Source: a virus
Strand: one strand, 5' to 3'
Virus record (IMG/VR): IMGVR_UViG_3300025141_000900
Span: 1 to 21,673 of that record
Length of the DNA: 21,673 nucleotides
Part shown: positions 12,326 through 20,543 of the stretch, piece by piece
Layout: every line of letters starts with the position of its first letter
Numbering within the stretch: the first letter of the stretch is position 1
Notes under the pieces: generated by a model
What the model was told of the DNA's origin: nothing
The model's input: only the letters and a program-made list of their open reading frames with translations
The model's database searches: none
Program-made: the position numbers and the translations under genes

Positions 12326-12656
12326 ATGAAAGCATTTTATTTTAAATCGCCTTGAAGATGAATCCGGCATATCAGGTACTGGCCGTGTTGCCCAAGGTTT
12401 TATTTTTGACAATGGGAAGGTTGCTTTGACTTGGCTGTCGGAGCATCCTTCCGTTACTATTTATGATAATATTGGAGAAGTAAGGGCGATCCACTCTCAT
12501 GATGGAAAGACTGAGATCGAAATGATCCCCGATTACAAGAGAGCATTCAATGAGATGAAAGCTTTCGTTGAGAACTTCTCCCTCGCTGACGCGTTCTCTT
12601 CCAAAGTACCAATGGACTCCCCAGCAGCAAAAATGATTAACAACAAGGATAACTAA
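12326..12656 (+). CDS. Small conserved protein with a shifted or broken start (about 108 aa)
   Basis: From 12330 to the stop at 12654-12656 one frame stays open: HFILNRLEDESGISGTGRVA, then QGFIFDNGKVALTWLSEHPS, then VTIYDNIGEVRAIHSHDGKT. This matches a small family that I recall in phages and bacteria, RxEDxSGxSGTGxVAEGxxF with xxIHGHxGKT. No ATG, GTG or TTG lies in this frame before TTG 12426, which would remove the conserved first third. An ATG at 12326 lies in the next frame and stops after nine codons; removing one A from AAA (12329-12331) would give MKHFILNRLEDESG. So there is a one-base insertion, a sequencing error, an ATT start (12339), or a programmed shift. No Shine-Dalgarno is seen. 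Its 3' end overlaps the next start by one base. Confidence 0.65.
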
Positions 12657-12904
12657 TGGAAAATATATCAGAAAACTTAATGTCTCTTACGAAAAAGCTA
12701 CAAGACAGTGATAAAGAGACGCAAATCATGTTCGCCCAACTCTTTGAGCTTTCTAGAAAGATGGCTGAAAAAGGACTTTCGGTCCAAGAGCTTCAAATGA
12801 TTTCAATCATGGGTCACCAAGTGTCTCAAAATCCCGATATGAAGCAAATGTATCAATATCTTTTCAATTTAACTAAATTTAATCCAAACGATACATTTCA
12901 TTAG
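12656..12904 (+). CDS. Small helical hypothetical protein, 82 aa
   Basis: TAATG joins it to the previous gene, so translation is coupled. The protein is Met-, Gln- and Lys-rich and almost entirely helical (LMSLTKKLQDSDKETQIMFA, then LFELSRKMAEKGLSVQEL), ending in FNPNDTFH. No membrane segment, signal peptide or known motif is visible. It may be a small adaptor or structural protein. Function is unknown. It is the last gene before the large 1122-residue protein. Confidence 0.75.
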   Translation: MENISENLMSLTKKLQDSDKETQIMFAQLFELSRKMAEKGLSVQELQMISIMGHQVSQNPDMKQMYQYLFNLTKFNPNDTFH

Positions 12905-12924
12905 GTTTAATCCGAGTCTTTTTG

Positions 12925-12933
12925 CTATTTATA
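12925..12933 (+). promoter_or_regulatory. CTATTTATA element, possible late promoter
   Basis: It lies in the 48-base gap before the largest gene, 28 bases before its ATG, and matches the elements at 3817 and 6152. A ribosome site (AAAAGGAA) follows it. Confidence 0.4.
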
Positions 12934-12952
12934 GTGAAAAGGAATACATCTT

Positions 12953-15900
12953 ATGAATAAAAAATCAATAGCCCTCGGTGTTATCAAGCATCCTCTTATC
13001 AAAAAGATACTAGAGGCTAACATAGCTTCGTCAAGCGTCGTTAATCGCTTGATTGTTGAAGAGATCATGTCGGATCTCGAAGAAGCAGCAGTTGGCGACC
13101 AAGGAATATATCAGTCCGTTACTGGTGGAATTAGAAGAATAACAAATCCTGCTCTACCTCCTGACAAGCTAAAAACAAACGTTGACAAGATCCTTGCTTC
13201 TTTAGAGAAAGGAGAAGTTCCACATTCAAGGTTTAAAGATGCCTCTGAGCCTGTTCAACAAAAGCTCATTGCATACACTAGAGGTCGTGTAAAAGCAGCC
13301 CAAGCCAAGCTTGGAGATGATGGTGGAGAAGCCGCCGAACCTTCTGACGAACCCAGCGCATCCGCTGAAGAACCTGCTGCTGCCCCACAGCTACCAGCAG
13401 AGCAAGAGATTACACTTGCCACATATGAGCCGCTATACAACCTACTTAAATCTGGGGAGTTTGACAACGAGAAACTAAAGGCTGTCTTCGATGCTATGCC
13501 CAAGCAGGCATACATGCCTAATCTCAATGAAAGCTTGAATAGGATCAAGAAGCTTATTCCAGCGATCATCGCTAGATTTGAAAACCTCGGAACAAACTTT
13601 GAAACAGGACTATTCAGAGAGTTTGTTATTGCTGTAAAGTCTCTATACAAATTTACATTTGGAACAGAAGGCGGTGAAGTCACCGACGAACAAATGACAG
13701 CCTTCAGTGCAGAACTGAAACAAAAAGCCGCTGAGTTAGGTCAAGAAATTGACGACCAACAGGCACAACAAGTAGCCCGAAAGATGCTGACTGACAAAGA
13801 AGTCACCACTCTTGTGGCAAACATTGACACACCTCAAGACGCTGAGAAAGCAGTTGATAGCATAGAAGGTGTCCTACAGAGAATGCTTCAAGATCCTGAT
13901 GCAGCCGACCAAAGAGTCGAAGATACATCTGTTAACGTACCATCTGAAGCGTATTCAAAAGCCTTTCTGAACTTTCAGAAGTACTTCTTGAAGGTTCGAA
14001 CCTTGAAGCAACAAACAGACGTTCTTGAGCCTTACTTTACCATCATCAAGCAGATGGCAGGTAAGCAAAAACCAGAATGGGATCAAGAAGCAGCCGCCTA
14101 CACAGATCAAGTGGGACAGCTACAAGAAGCAGTAGTGGAGAAACTAGATAAAGAGGTCATCAATGCTTCCAATGTTATATTGAGAGACATGGATAAGCTC
14201 GAAGAAATCCTAGACGAATACAGTAAAGTAGCAGGAGAGGGTATCAAAGGCTCTATGTGGTTATATAGGAAGTATGGTGAGGGAGACCCTCAGAAGCTAT
14301 TAAAAAGCTTTACACAATCAATCCTTGAAAACATCAATGATCTAGACGATGTGATGGAGGCCCTCTTAACAGCCCCAGAACCAGAAGAAGAAACCGAACC
14401 CGAGCCGGTCACAGAGCAGAAAGAGGAACAAGAGGAGCTATCGACTCAAGATATCATTGCTCTCGTTAAGGGTGTATATACAAATGTCGCAGACCTAGGT
14501 TCTAAACTGAATGACGTGTTAACCAATACACAGCCAAAAGAACCCGGTGGTCGTCAAGTTAGAGACCTGCAGGAAGAAGAGCCTGAAGCACAACCAGAGC
14601 CACAATCTGCCACTGCACAAGGTGAAGTTGCTTCTTCAATTAAAGAACAAGCATCAAAGATCTATGATGAGCTTAAGAAGATTGATAAATTCTTCCCAAG
14701 AATTAGTCCATTTGGAAACGATTATTCAATAGACGAATCACTAAGATTCTTTCACGCAATTGTAAAAGGCTTCATTGGTCTCGTATCTCAGATTAATCAA
14801 TTTGCAAGAGATAAGGCTATTCCTCCACAATTAGCCAGAGAGGTTAGGCAAAAACTCCAAGACATCAAAGTGTTTCTTTTGGATACATTTGGCCTCTCTG
14901 ATCGAACAAAGAAGTCTTCGAGCAAAGGTTCTTTGACCAAGATAGGCGGAGGTGAAGGATACAATCCAGAAACAGATATTGCCAAGCCTTTAGAGGTTAG
15001 CAGCTTCAAACTCTTAGGCATGGACCCTAATTTTGGAGGAGATCAAGGAACGCCAAAAGCATTACAGTTTGGTGAGAATGATTACCGAGGAATCATACGA
15101 GCATTGAAGAACAAGTTCATCAAGCCATCTGATTTTAATAAACATTTGGGAATAAAAGACCCAGATAAGGGAATGAAACTTTACAGAGCATTTGTGCTTC
15201 TATATATCTTTGCCATTGCACAACATAGAGATACCGAAGAGACCCTACAGGAACAAGTAATAAAAAGGATCATTACTCTTCTGCGAGAAGCACCAGAAGG
15301 TCTATCGGCTGTTGGACCTTTAGCAGCAGCTTTTATGAGTAAATTACCAATGTTAAATATGGATAAGGACAATTTAGCCGCTGCACTGAACAGTCTTATC
15401 AAATATGAACCTACCCTTGTCCCCCTGTATCAAGAGTTAGCTAAAAATACTCTGCTTAAAAACTTAGCTAGCAAAATCAAACAAGCTGAGATAAGAAATG
15501 GCGAGTTGAAGATTAGCACTATAGGCAATCCAAGTGTGTTTCTTACAAATTTCAAATACGAAAGCTTCAGTTCTGATCGAGAAGATGCACCTTCGTTTGA
15601 TCCTGAGCAAGAAGAAAAGGTTGAGGATGCTGTTGAGCAAGAGATTGAAATAAAGCAAACTGAGATGAGTGACATCGACGATAAAGAAAAAGAGGAAATC
15701 GCCACAGCCGTTGCAGAAAAGCTCTTAGGTGATAAGGGAGCATCCCAAGAGGCCGAAGAGGCTCTAAAAGATCTAGCAATTGATGTTCTCAATCAAATGG
15801 CAGTGGAAATAATGGACACAACTTATCCCGATAAGAAAATACAGCCATCTCGTATGAAACTTGTTGACTTTGAAAAACTTTTAAGCACTGATTTCGTAAA

Positions 15901-16321
15901 AGAATATTTCAAAAATGCTGAAAAAATAGAAGAGATAGTAGGCAAAGCCGAGACCAGAGCACGAGCCGGAGAAACACAACTAGTAACAGAGGAAGAATTC
16001 AATTTACTCAAAAGTGTTTTGTCGCAAAGGATTGATGAAGGTGAAGAGCATCTAAATATGAATGTGCCGATCTTTCATGCTCTTGGAGACTTGCTTGGCT
16101 ACTCGTATGAACAGCTTGTTAAAACGCCCAACCTCTTTCAGCCCCTCCTCAGTGAGATTTCTAATTTAAAAGTCTTTCAGAGAATAAAGAAAGCAGTAGA
16201 ACAAAGAGACCTTGAGCAAGCAAGAGAATCGTTGAAAGATATCGATTTTGACGATCCGGATCTCTACGACGATAGCCTTGGGCTTCCGGACGATTATGAC
16301 TCTATGTTATCGAATGATTAA
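12953..16321 (+). CDS. Very large acidic helical virion-type protein, 1122 aa
   Basis: The start has AAAAGGAA about 11 bases upstream. The protein is almost all helical, acidic and split by low-complexity Pro/Glu/Ala linkers at about 121-151, 473-493, 537-558 and 872-915, so it seems to have four or five separate helical domains. A hydrophobic helix (ALGVIKHPLIKKILEA) opens it, and SDLEE before A45 fits a T4-type prohead-protease site. The end is rich in Asp (DIDFDDPDLYDDSLGLPDDY). There is no transmembrane helix array as in tape-measure proteins, and no catalytic motif. An internal head protein, perhaps ejected with the DNA, is a reasonable guess. Its family is not recognised. It seems a single intact frame. 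Confidence 0.8.
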   Translation: MNKKSIALGVIKHPLIKKILEANIASSSVVNRLIVEEIMSDLEEAAVGDQGIYQSVTGGIRRITNPALPPDKLKTNVDKILASLEKGEVPHSRFKDASEPVQQKLIAYTRGRVKAAQAKLGDDGGEAAEPSDEPSASAEEPAAAPQLPAEQEITLATYEPLYNLLKSGEFDNEKLKAVFDAMPKQAYMPNLNESLNRIKKLIPAIIARFENLGTNFETGLFREFVIAVKSLYKFTFGTEGGEVTDEQMTAFSAELKQKAAELGQEIDDQQAQQVARKMLTDKEVTTLVANIDTPQDAEKAVDSIEGVLQRMLQDPDAADQRVEDTSVNVPSEAYSKAFLNFQKYFLKVRTLKQQTDVLEPYFTIIKQMAGKQKPEWDQEAAAYTDQVGQLQEAVVEKLDKEVINASNVILRDMDKLEEILDEYSKVAGEGIKGSMWLYRKYGEGDPQKLLKSFTQSILENINDLDDVMEALLTAPEPEEETEPEPVTEQKEEQEELSTQDIIALVKGVYTNVADLGSKLNDVLTNTQPKEPGGRQVRDLQEEEPEAQPEPQSATAQGEVASSIKEQASKIYDELKKIDKFFPRISPFGNDYSIDESLRFFHAIVKGFIGLVSQINQFARDKAIPPQLAREVRQKLQDIKVFLLDTFGLSDRTKKSSSKGSLTKIGGGEGYNPETDIAKPLEVSSFKLLGMDPNFGGDQGTPKALQFGENDYRGIIRALKNKFIKPSDFNKHLGIKDPDKGMKLYRAFVLLYIFAIAQHRDTEETLQEQVIKRIITLLREAPEGLSAVGPLAAAFMSKLPMLNMDKDNLAAALNSLIKYEPTLVPLYQELAKNTLLKNLASKIKQAEIRNGELKISTIGNPSVFLTNFKYESFSSDREDAPSFDPEQEEKVEDAVEQEIEIKQTEMSDIDDKEKEEIATAVAEKLLGDKGASQEAEEALKDLAIDVLNQMAVEIMDTTYPDKKIQPSRMKLVDFEKLLSTDFVKEYFKNAEKIEEIVGKAETRARAGETQLVTEEEFNLLKSVLSQRIDEGEEHLNMNVPIFHALGDLLGYSYEQLVKTPNLFQPLLSEISNLKVFQRIKKAVEQRDLEQARESLKDIDFDDPDLYDDSLGLPDDYDSMLSND

Positions 16322-16346
16322 GACCAATTAATGCAAAGGAGCAAAA

Positions 16347-17678
16347 ATGGCTAAAAAAAATTATGTGATCGACACGTCGGTCTTTCTATCTGACTCAGGT
16401 TGTATTAACAAATTTGGAAATGCCGACTTATTCATAGCGTATAAAGTTCTTGAGGAAATCGATAAACATAAGAAACGACAGGACTCTGTCGGTTTTCATG
16501 CTCGTCAAATCATCAAGACTTTGGATGAGCTTCGTTCCAAAGGTTCTCTTGCTAAAGGTGTTCGCCTAGGTAAGGGCAAAGGTATATTCAAGGTAGAAGA
16601 GGGACAGGCGACCTTGCCTGATGGTCTTTCAATGAAAGTACCAGACCATCAGATTTTAGCCACTGCACTGTTTGTCAAAGAGGCACATGCCAATCGTAAG
16701 ACGATTGTTGTATCTCGTGACATAAACATGCGAGTTATTGCCGACGCTGTTGGTATCCAAGCAGAAGAATATCAGACAGCCCAAGCTGTCGAAAGCACCG
16801 ACAAGATATATACAGGATTTGTAGAAGTTGTTGTTGATGATGAACTTGTTGAACAATTCTATAATGAAGAAGAGATCAGAATAGATCCGGATCTTTTGAA
16901 ATCACAAAAGGCAACACTGTATCCAAATCAGTTTGTTATGCTCATTTCTTCCTCTAATCCGAAGAAAACTGCACTTGCAAGGTGCATAGAGGGGGTAAGA
17001 CCCCTTGAGAAGATTAGAGACCGAAAACATGAGGTATCTTGGGGAGTTTTACCAAGAAACAAGGAACAAGGCTTTGCCTTTGATCTCCTATTTGACGAAG
17101 AAATTCCATTTGTCTCTCTAATTGGTCGAGCAGGTTCAGGAAAGACACTTATGGCTATAGCTGCTGGAATGGAACAGACACTGGGTATGCATAATAACAA
17201 ATACAGAAAACTGGTAGTCTCAAGACCAGTTCAACCAATGGGAAAGGATATTGGATTCCTGCCCGGCGATCTTAAAGAAAAGATGATGCCTTGGCTTATG
17301 CCCATTAAGGATAATATGGAGATGATCTTAGGTCAGGACAAGATCATTTTTGAACAATTTCTAGAGCAAGGAAAGATCGAGATCGAAGCACTGACGTATA
17401 TACGTGGTAGATCGATTAACAACGCTTTTATGATTATTGATGAAGCACAGAATCTCACCGCTCATGAAGTTAAGACGATCATTACCAGAGTCGGAGAAAA
17501 CACAAAGGTAGTTTTAACCGGTGATATCGAGCAGATAGATAACATCTATACAAATGAGACCTCAAATGGCCTCACATACGCAGTCGAAAGATTTAAAGAA
17601 TATGATGTCGCTGGACACGTTACATTCACAAAAGGTGAACGTTCCAGAATCGCAACATTAGCCTCAAAGATTCTCTGA
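16347..17678 (+). CDS. phoH: PIN-PhoH ATPase (YlaK/PhoH2 type), 443 aa
   Basis: AAAGGAG lies seven bases before ATG 16347. Residues 1-150 form a PIN nuclease domain with the acidic residues D9 (VIDTSVFL), E37, D100 (VPDHQILA) and D125 (SRDINM). Residues about 235-443 are a PhoH ATPase: Walker A GRAGSGKT (260-267, K266), the strongly conserved PVQPMGKDIGFLPGDLKEKM (about 294-313), YIRGRS (351-356), Walker B FMIIDEAQN (D365, E366) and LTGDIEQID (390-398). The length is right for the two-domain family. In bacteria such proteins couple RNA cleavage with ATP-driven unwinding; many marine phages carry PhoH, with an unsettled role in infection. It acts in the cytoplasm on RNA. It follows the large structural gene with 25 bases between. 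Confidence 0.95.
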   Translation: MAKKNYVIDTSVFLSDSGCINKFGNADLFIAYKVLEEIDKHKKRQDSVGFHARQIIKTLDELRSKGSLAKGVRLGKGKGIFKVEEGQATLPDGLSMKVPDHQILATALFVKEAHANRKTIVVSRDINMRVIADAVGIQAEEYQTAQAVESTDKIYTGFVEVVVDDELVEQFYNEEEIRIDPDLLKSQKATLYPNQFVMLISSSNPKKTALARCIEGVRPLEKIRDRKHEVSWGVLPRNKEQGFAFDLLFDEEIPFVSLIGRAGSGKTLMAIAAGMEQTLGMHNNKYRKLVVSRPVQPMGKDIGFLPGDLKEKMMPWLMPIKDNMEMILGQDKIIFEQFLEQGKIEIEALTYIRGRSINNAFMIIDEAQNLTAHEVKTIITRVGENTKVVLTGDIEQIDNIYTNETSNGLTYAVERFKEYDVAGHVTFTKGERSRIATLASKIL

Positions 17679-17703
17679 AACTGCTATTGCAATATATTTA
17701 TAC

Positions 17704-17732
17704 TTGACAATCATACGATTGTGTGTTATATT
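17704..17732 (+). promoter_or_regulatory. Extended promoter TTGACA-N17-TGT-TATATT
   Basis: The -35 is perfect, the -10 differs from consensus at one base, and TG stands one base before it. The GTGTGT before the -10 also occurs at 11605-11610. It should drive the peptidase and nuclease genes from about 17739. Confidence 0.85.
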
Positions 17733-17755
17733 ATTAACATAACGATGGAGACATT

Positions 17756-18427
17756 ATGAAATGGATTTCAAATTCAATTGATGAATCAAGAACTCTAAAG
17801 GATCACTATAAATTGCACAGTATAGATATAATCATAAAGGAACAGGTGCCCGAGAATGTGGATATTGATTTTGTTATAAAATACATTGCCGCAAGAGTAC
17901 CGGAGTATTTGATTTCTGGTATTGATATAATCTACGTAGGACAGTTTGATTTTTTAATAGTAAAAGGGGTCAATGCATTATACGAAGATGGTGCAATTTA
18001 CTTAACAAATGACCAAACAGATGAGATGGACATGATCGATGATATTGTTCACGAGATTGCTCACGCTGTTGAGAATAGTTTTGTAGAGTTGGTTTATGGT
18101 GATGGTAAGCTCGAGATAGAGTTTTATAACAAAAGGAACCAATTGTATGCTGTCTTAGACAATGTAGGTATAACACCTCCTCCTCAATTTATAGTAACTA
18201 CCTCTTACGATAAAGGGGTAGATGATTTCTTATACAAACAGGTAGGTTACACTGCACTTTGGAACTATGTTGTGGGAATTTTTCCATCACCATATGCTGC
18301 TACGAGTTTAAGAGAATATTTCGCACGCGGCTTCGAAGAATACTATATAGGAGACAGAAAAAGCTTGACAAAAAGTAATATCGTGTTATATTCTAAGCTA
18401 CAAGAACTTGCTGACTTGGAGGAATAA
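17756..18427 (+). CDS. HEXXH zinc metallopeptidase, 223 aa
   Basis: DIVHEIAHAVE gives the zinc motif (H99, E100, H103). A likely third ligand sits in SLREYFARGFEEYYIGD (E187, or E194/E195), a pattern like EYFAxxFEEY in anthrax-lethal-factor-like and related peptidases. The N-terminal half is a mixed alpha/beta region that may serve for substrate binding (IAARVPEYLISGIDIIYVGQ). No signal peptide is present, so it should act in the cytoplasm or be packaged. ATG 17756 follows ATGGAG at five bases and a strong promoter. The next gene overlaps its stop by one base. Substrate is unknown; unlike the peptidase at 9478 it has no fused second domain and is under its own promoter. Confidence 0.85.
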   Translation: MKWISNSIDESRTLKDHYKLHSIDIIIKEQVPENVDIDFVIKYIAARVPEYLISGIDIIYVGQFDFLIVKGVNALYEDGAIYLTNDQTDEMDMIDDIVHEIAHAVENSFVELVYGDGKLEIEFYNKRNQLYAVLDNVGITPPPQFIVTTSYDKGVDDFLYKQVGYTALWNYVVGIFPSPYAATSLREYFARGFEEYYIGDRKSLTKSNIVLYSKLQELADLEE

Positions 18428-19203
18428 TGCATATATCTTTTTCAGAACTTAAAATGTGGGCTGAGTGCCCATGGAAACACCGGCTTGTCTATATTGATAA
18501 AATAAAGAAGTTTGTTGGTAACGAATTCACAGCCTTTGGCTCTGCTCTTCACACTCTGTGTGAACATGCGATTGTCGACAAGATTCAGGATGATGAGTTT
18601 GATGAATTCTTCGAACATGTTTTCGAAAAGGAGATAGCTAGGCTTCTCGTCAGAGGAGCAGAGTTTGATCAAAAGCTTGTTGACGATATGCTCGACCAAG
18701 CAAGACTCTTAGCACCTCAAATCATACCACAAGTTGTAAAGCACTTTGAAGGCTACGAAGTCTATTCAGTAGAAGAGATGTTGTACGAAGACATCAAAGA
18801 TTTTGAAACGGACCTTAAGTTCAAAGGTTATATCGATCTTGTTCTAAAAACACCAGACAACAAATACCATATCATTGATTGGAAGACCTGCTCATGGGGC
18901 TGGGATGCTAAAAAGAAGTCTGATAAGCTTGTAACATACCAGTTGACATTGTATAAAAAGTTCTTCTGCCAAAAGCACAACATCGATCCATTGCTTGTTG
19001 AAACACACTTCGCTCTCTTAAAGAGAACAGCTAAGAAAGACAACGTTGAGATATTCAGAGTCACCTCTGGATCAAGAAAGACTCAAAACGCAGTTGATTT
19101 ATTAACAAGAGGGATCAAGACGATCAAAAGTGGGTTAAAAATAAAGAATAGAAACTCATGCACATACTGTGAATTTCGCCACACAACCGATTGTCCCAGA
19201 TAA
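18427..19203 (+). CDS. PD-(D/E)XK nuclease of the Cas4/RecB type, 258 aa
   Basis: The N-terminus ISFSELKMWAECPWKHRL is the typical start of RecB/Cas4-like nucleases. GSALHTLCEHA carries a conserved His (H42). GYIDLVL (D137), IIDWKT (D151, K153) and VTYQLTLY (170-176) form the active site. Four cysteines, C14 and C245, C248 and C256 (CTYCEFRHTTDC), are placed as in Cas4/AddB for an Fe-S cluster. The protein is full length. Translation is coupled to the peptidase gene (TAATG overlap) with GGAGG upstream. It probably resects DNA ends in phage recombination or degrades host DNA. No CRISPR array or other Cas gene is visible, so a CRISPR spacer-uptake role is unsupported. Confidence 0.92.
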   Translation: MHISFSELKMWAECPWKHRLVYIDKIKKFVGNEFTAFGSALHTLCEHAIVDKIQDDEFDEFFEHVFEKEIARLLVRGAEFDQKLVDDMLDQARLLAPQIIPQVVKHFEGYEVYSVEEMLYEDIKDFETDLKFKGYIDLVLKTPDNKYHIIDWKTCSWGWDAKKKSDKLVTYQLTLYKKFFCQKHNIDPLLVETHFALLKRTAKKDNVEIFRVTSGSRKTQNAVDLLTRGIKTIKSGLKIKNRNSCTYCEFRHTTDCPR

Positions 19204-19219
19204 AAAAAATATTTTTTTT
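19202..19219 (+). promoter_or_regulatory. 18-bp A/T palindrome, likely UP element
   Basis: A8-TA-T8 overlaps the stop of the nuclease gene and ends nine bases before the TTGACA at 19229. It contains AAAAATATTTT, which fits the UP-element pattern AAAWWTWTTTT at about the right distance. With no GC arm it is a poor intrinsic terminator, although a weak terminating effect is possible. Confidence 0.6.
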
Positions 19220-19228
19220 ACTTTTTCC

Positions 19229-19257
19229 TTGACAACACCGATAAAGCATGTTATAAT
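19229..19257 (+). promoter_or_regulatory. Consensus extended promoter TTGACA-N17-TGT-TATAAT
   Basis: Both boxes are perfect with the ideal spacer, TG precedes the -10, and an UP-like A/T tract lies upstream. Expected start is about 19264, leading to the TTG start at 19281. It should drive both glycosyltransferases strongly. Confidence 0.9.
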
Positions 19258-19280
19258 ATAATAAACAAGCGAGGTATTAC

Positions 19281-20543
19281 TTGTCAAAGAAAAAAATATT
19301 AACACTTTCCGATCATCCTCTCTCACCGTCTGGTGTTGGAACCCAAACAAGATATATTTGTGAGGCTCTTCTCAACACTGGGCGGTACTCTATTTTGAGT
19401 TTGGGTGGCGCAATAAAACACCAGAACTATTCTCCGATCCAAGTCGACCCTTATGGAGAAGACTGGAGAATAGTTCCTGTAGATGGTTATGGAAACCATG
19501 AGATGATTCGCTCTATTCTTAGAGCAGAGAAGCCAGATGTTATCTGGTTTATGACTGATCCCCGATTTTGGGGTTGGTTATGGGAGATTGAAAATGAAAT
19601 TAGGCCGCTTTGCTCAATGGTGTATTACCATGTATGGGACAACTATCCTTATCCTCATTTCAACCGGAACTTTTATCTTTCTAACGACCATGTTGTCACT
19701 ATTTCTAAAGTTACTGATGACATTGTTAGAAATGTAGCTCCGGAAGTTGCATGCACTTATATTCCGCATGCAGTTAATCCCGATGTGTTCAAACTGTATG
19801 AACCTGAACAAATCCAGCTACTTCGTGAAGAAAACTTTCAAGAAGAGGATTTGGGCAAGGTGGTTTTCTTTTGGAACAATCGTAACGCCAGAAGAAAACA
19901 ATCAGGCACTCTTATTTGGTGGTTCAAAGAGTGGTTAGATGCAAAAGGGTTGAGAGACAAAGCTCAACTCATAATGCACACAGACCCTAAAGATCCTCAC
20001 GGTCAAAACCTTGAGCACATTATAAACCATCTGGGATTAGACCAAAGAGAGATTCTTCTATCAACGAAGAAGATCCAACCGGAGCACTTAGCAGCTATGT
20101 ACAACATGGCTGATTGCACCATCAATGTTTCAGACGCCGAAGGTTTTGGGCTCGCTACTCTTGAGTCGCTTTCTTGCGGCACGCCTATTATTGCCACTAT
20201 GACAGGAGGGCTTCAAGAGCAAGTAACAGATGGTCAAGAGTGGTTCGGTATTGGTCTATATCCCTCCTCTAAGACAATCATTGGATCACAACAAGTTCCC
20301 TATATCTATGAAGATAGGATTGATAGGGCCCAGTTCCACTCTGCTTTGACAAAGATGTATTCTATGACCAAAGAGAAGAGAGCCGAGATGGGTCGAATGG
20401 GAAGAAAACACGTTATTGATAATTATAATTTTATTTCTTTTGAAAAACAATGGGTTAATCTTATGGACGGAGTCATCGAAGAGAATGGCTCATGGTCAAC
20501 AAGAGAGCATTATAACGGTATAAGATTCAAGGAGGTAGCGTGA
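19281..20543 (+). CDS. Glycosyltransferase, GT-B fold (GT4-like), 420 aa
   Basis: GAGG lies six bases before a TTG start codon, which is the first start after the promoter and gives MSKKKILTLSDHPLSPSGVG, the usual first strand and loop of GT-B enzymes. The C-terminal donor-binding domain has SDAEGFGLATLESLSCGTPI, the EX7E motif of family 4 enzymes. The middle has GKVVFFWNNRNARRKQSG, a typical linker to that domain. It transfers a sugar from a nucleotide donor; acceptor unknown. Phages use such enzymes to modify their DNA, virion proteins or the host envelope. It overlaps the second glycosyltransferase by four bases. No membrane segment or signal is visible. Confidence 0.92.
   Translation: MSKKKILTLSDHPLSPSGVGTQTRYICEALLNTGRYSILSLGGAIKHQNYSPIQVDPYGEDWRIVPVDGYGNHEMIRSILRAEKPDVIWFMTDPRFWGWLWEIENEIRPLCSMVYYHVWDNYPYPHFNRNFYLSNDHVVTISKVTDDIVRNVAPEVACTYIPHAVNPDVFKLYEPEQIQLLREENFQEEDLGKVVFFWNNRNARRKQSGTLIWWFKEWLDAKGLRDKAQLIMHTDPKDPHGQNLEHIINHLGLDQREILLSTKKIQPEHLAAMYNMADCTINVSDAEGFGLATLESLSCGTPIIATMTGGLQEQVTDGQEWFGIGLYPSSKTIIGSQQVPYIYEDRIDRAQFHSALTKMYSMTKEKRAEMGRMGRKHVIDNYNFISFEKQWVNLMDGVIEENGSWSTREHYNGIRFKEVA

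Noticed and set aside
18427-19203. CRISPR adaptation system based on the Cas4-like nuclease
   Set aside because: There is no repeat-spacer array and no Cas1 or Cas2 in the window; stand-alone nucleases of this type are common in phages.
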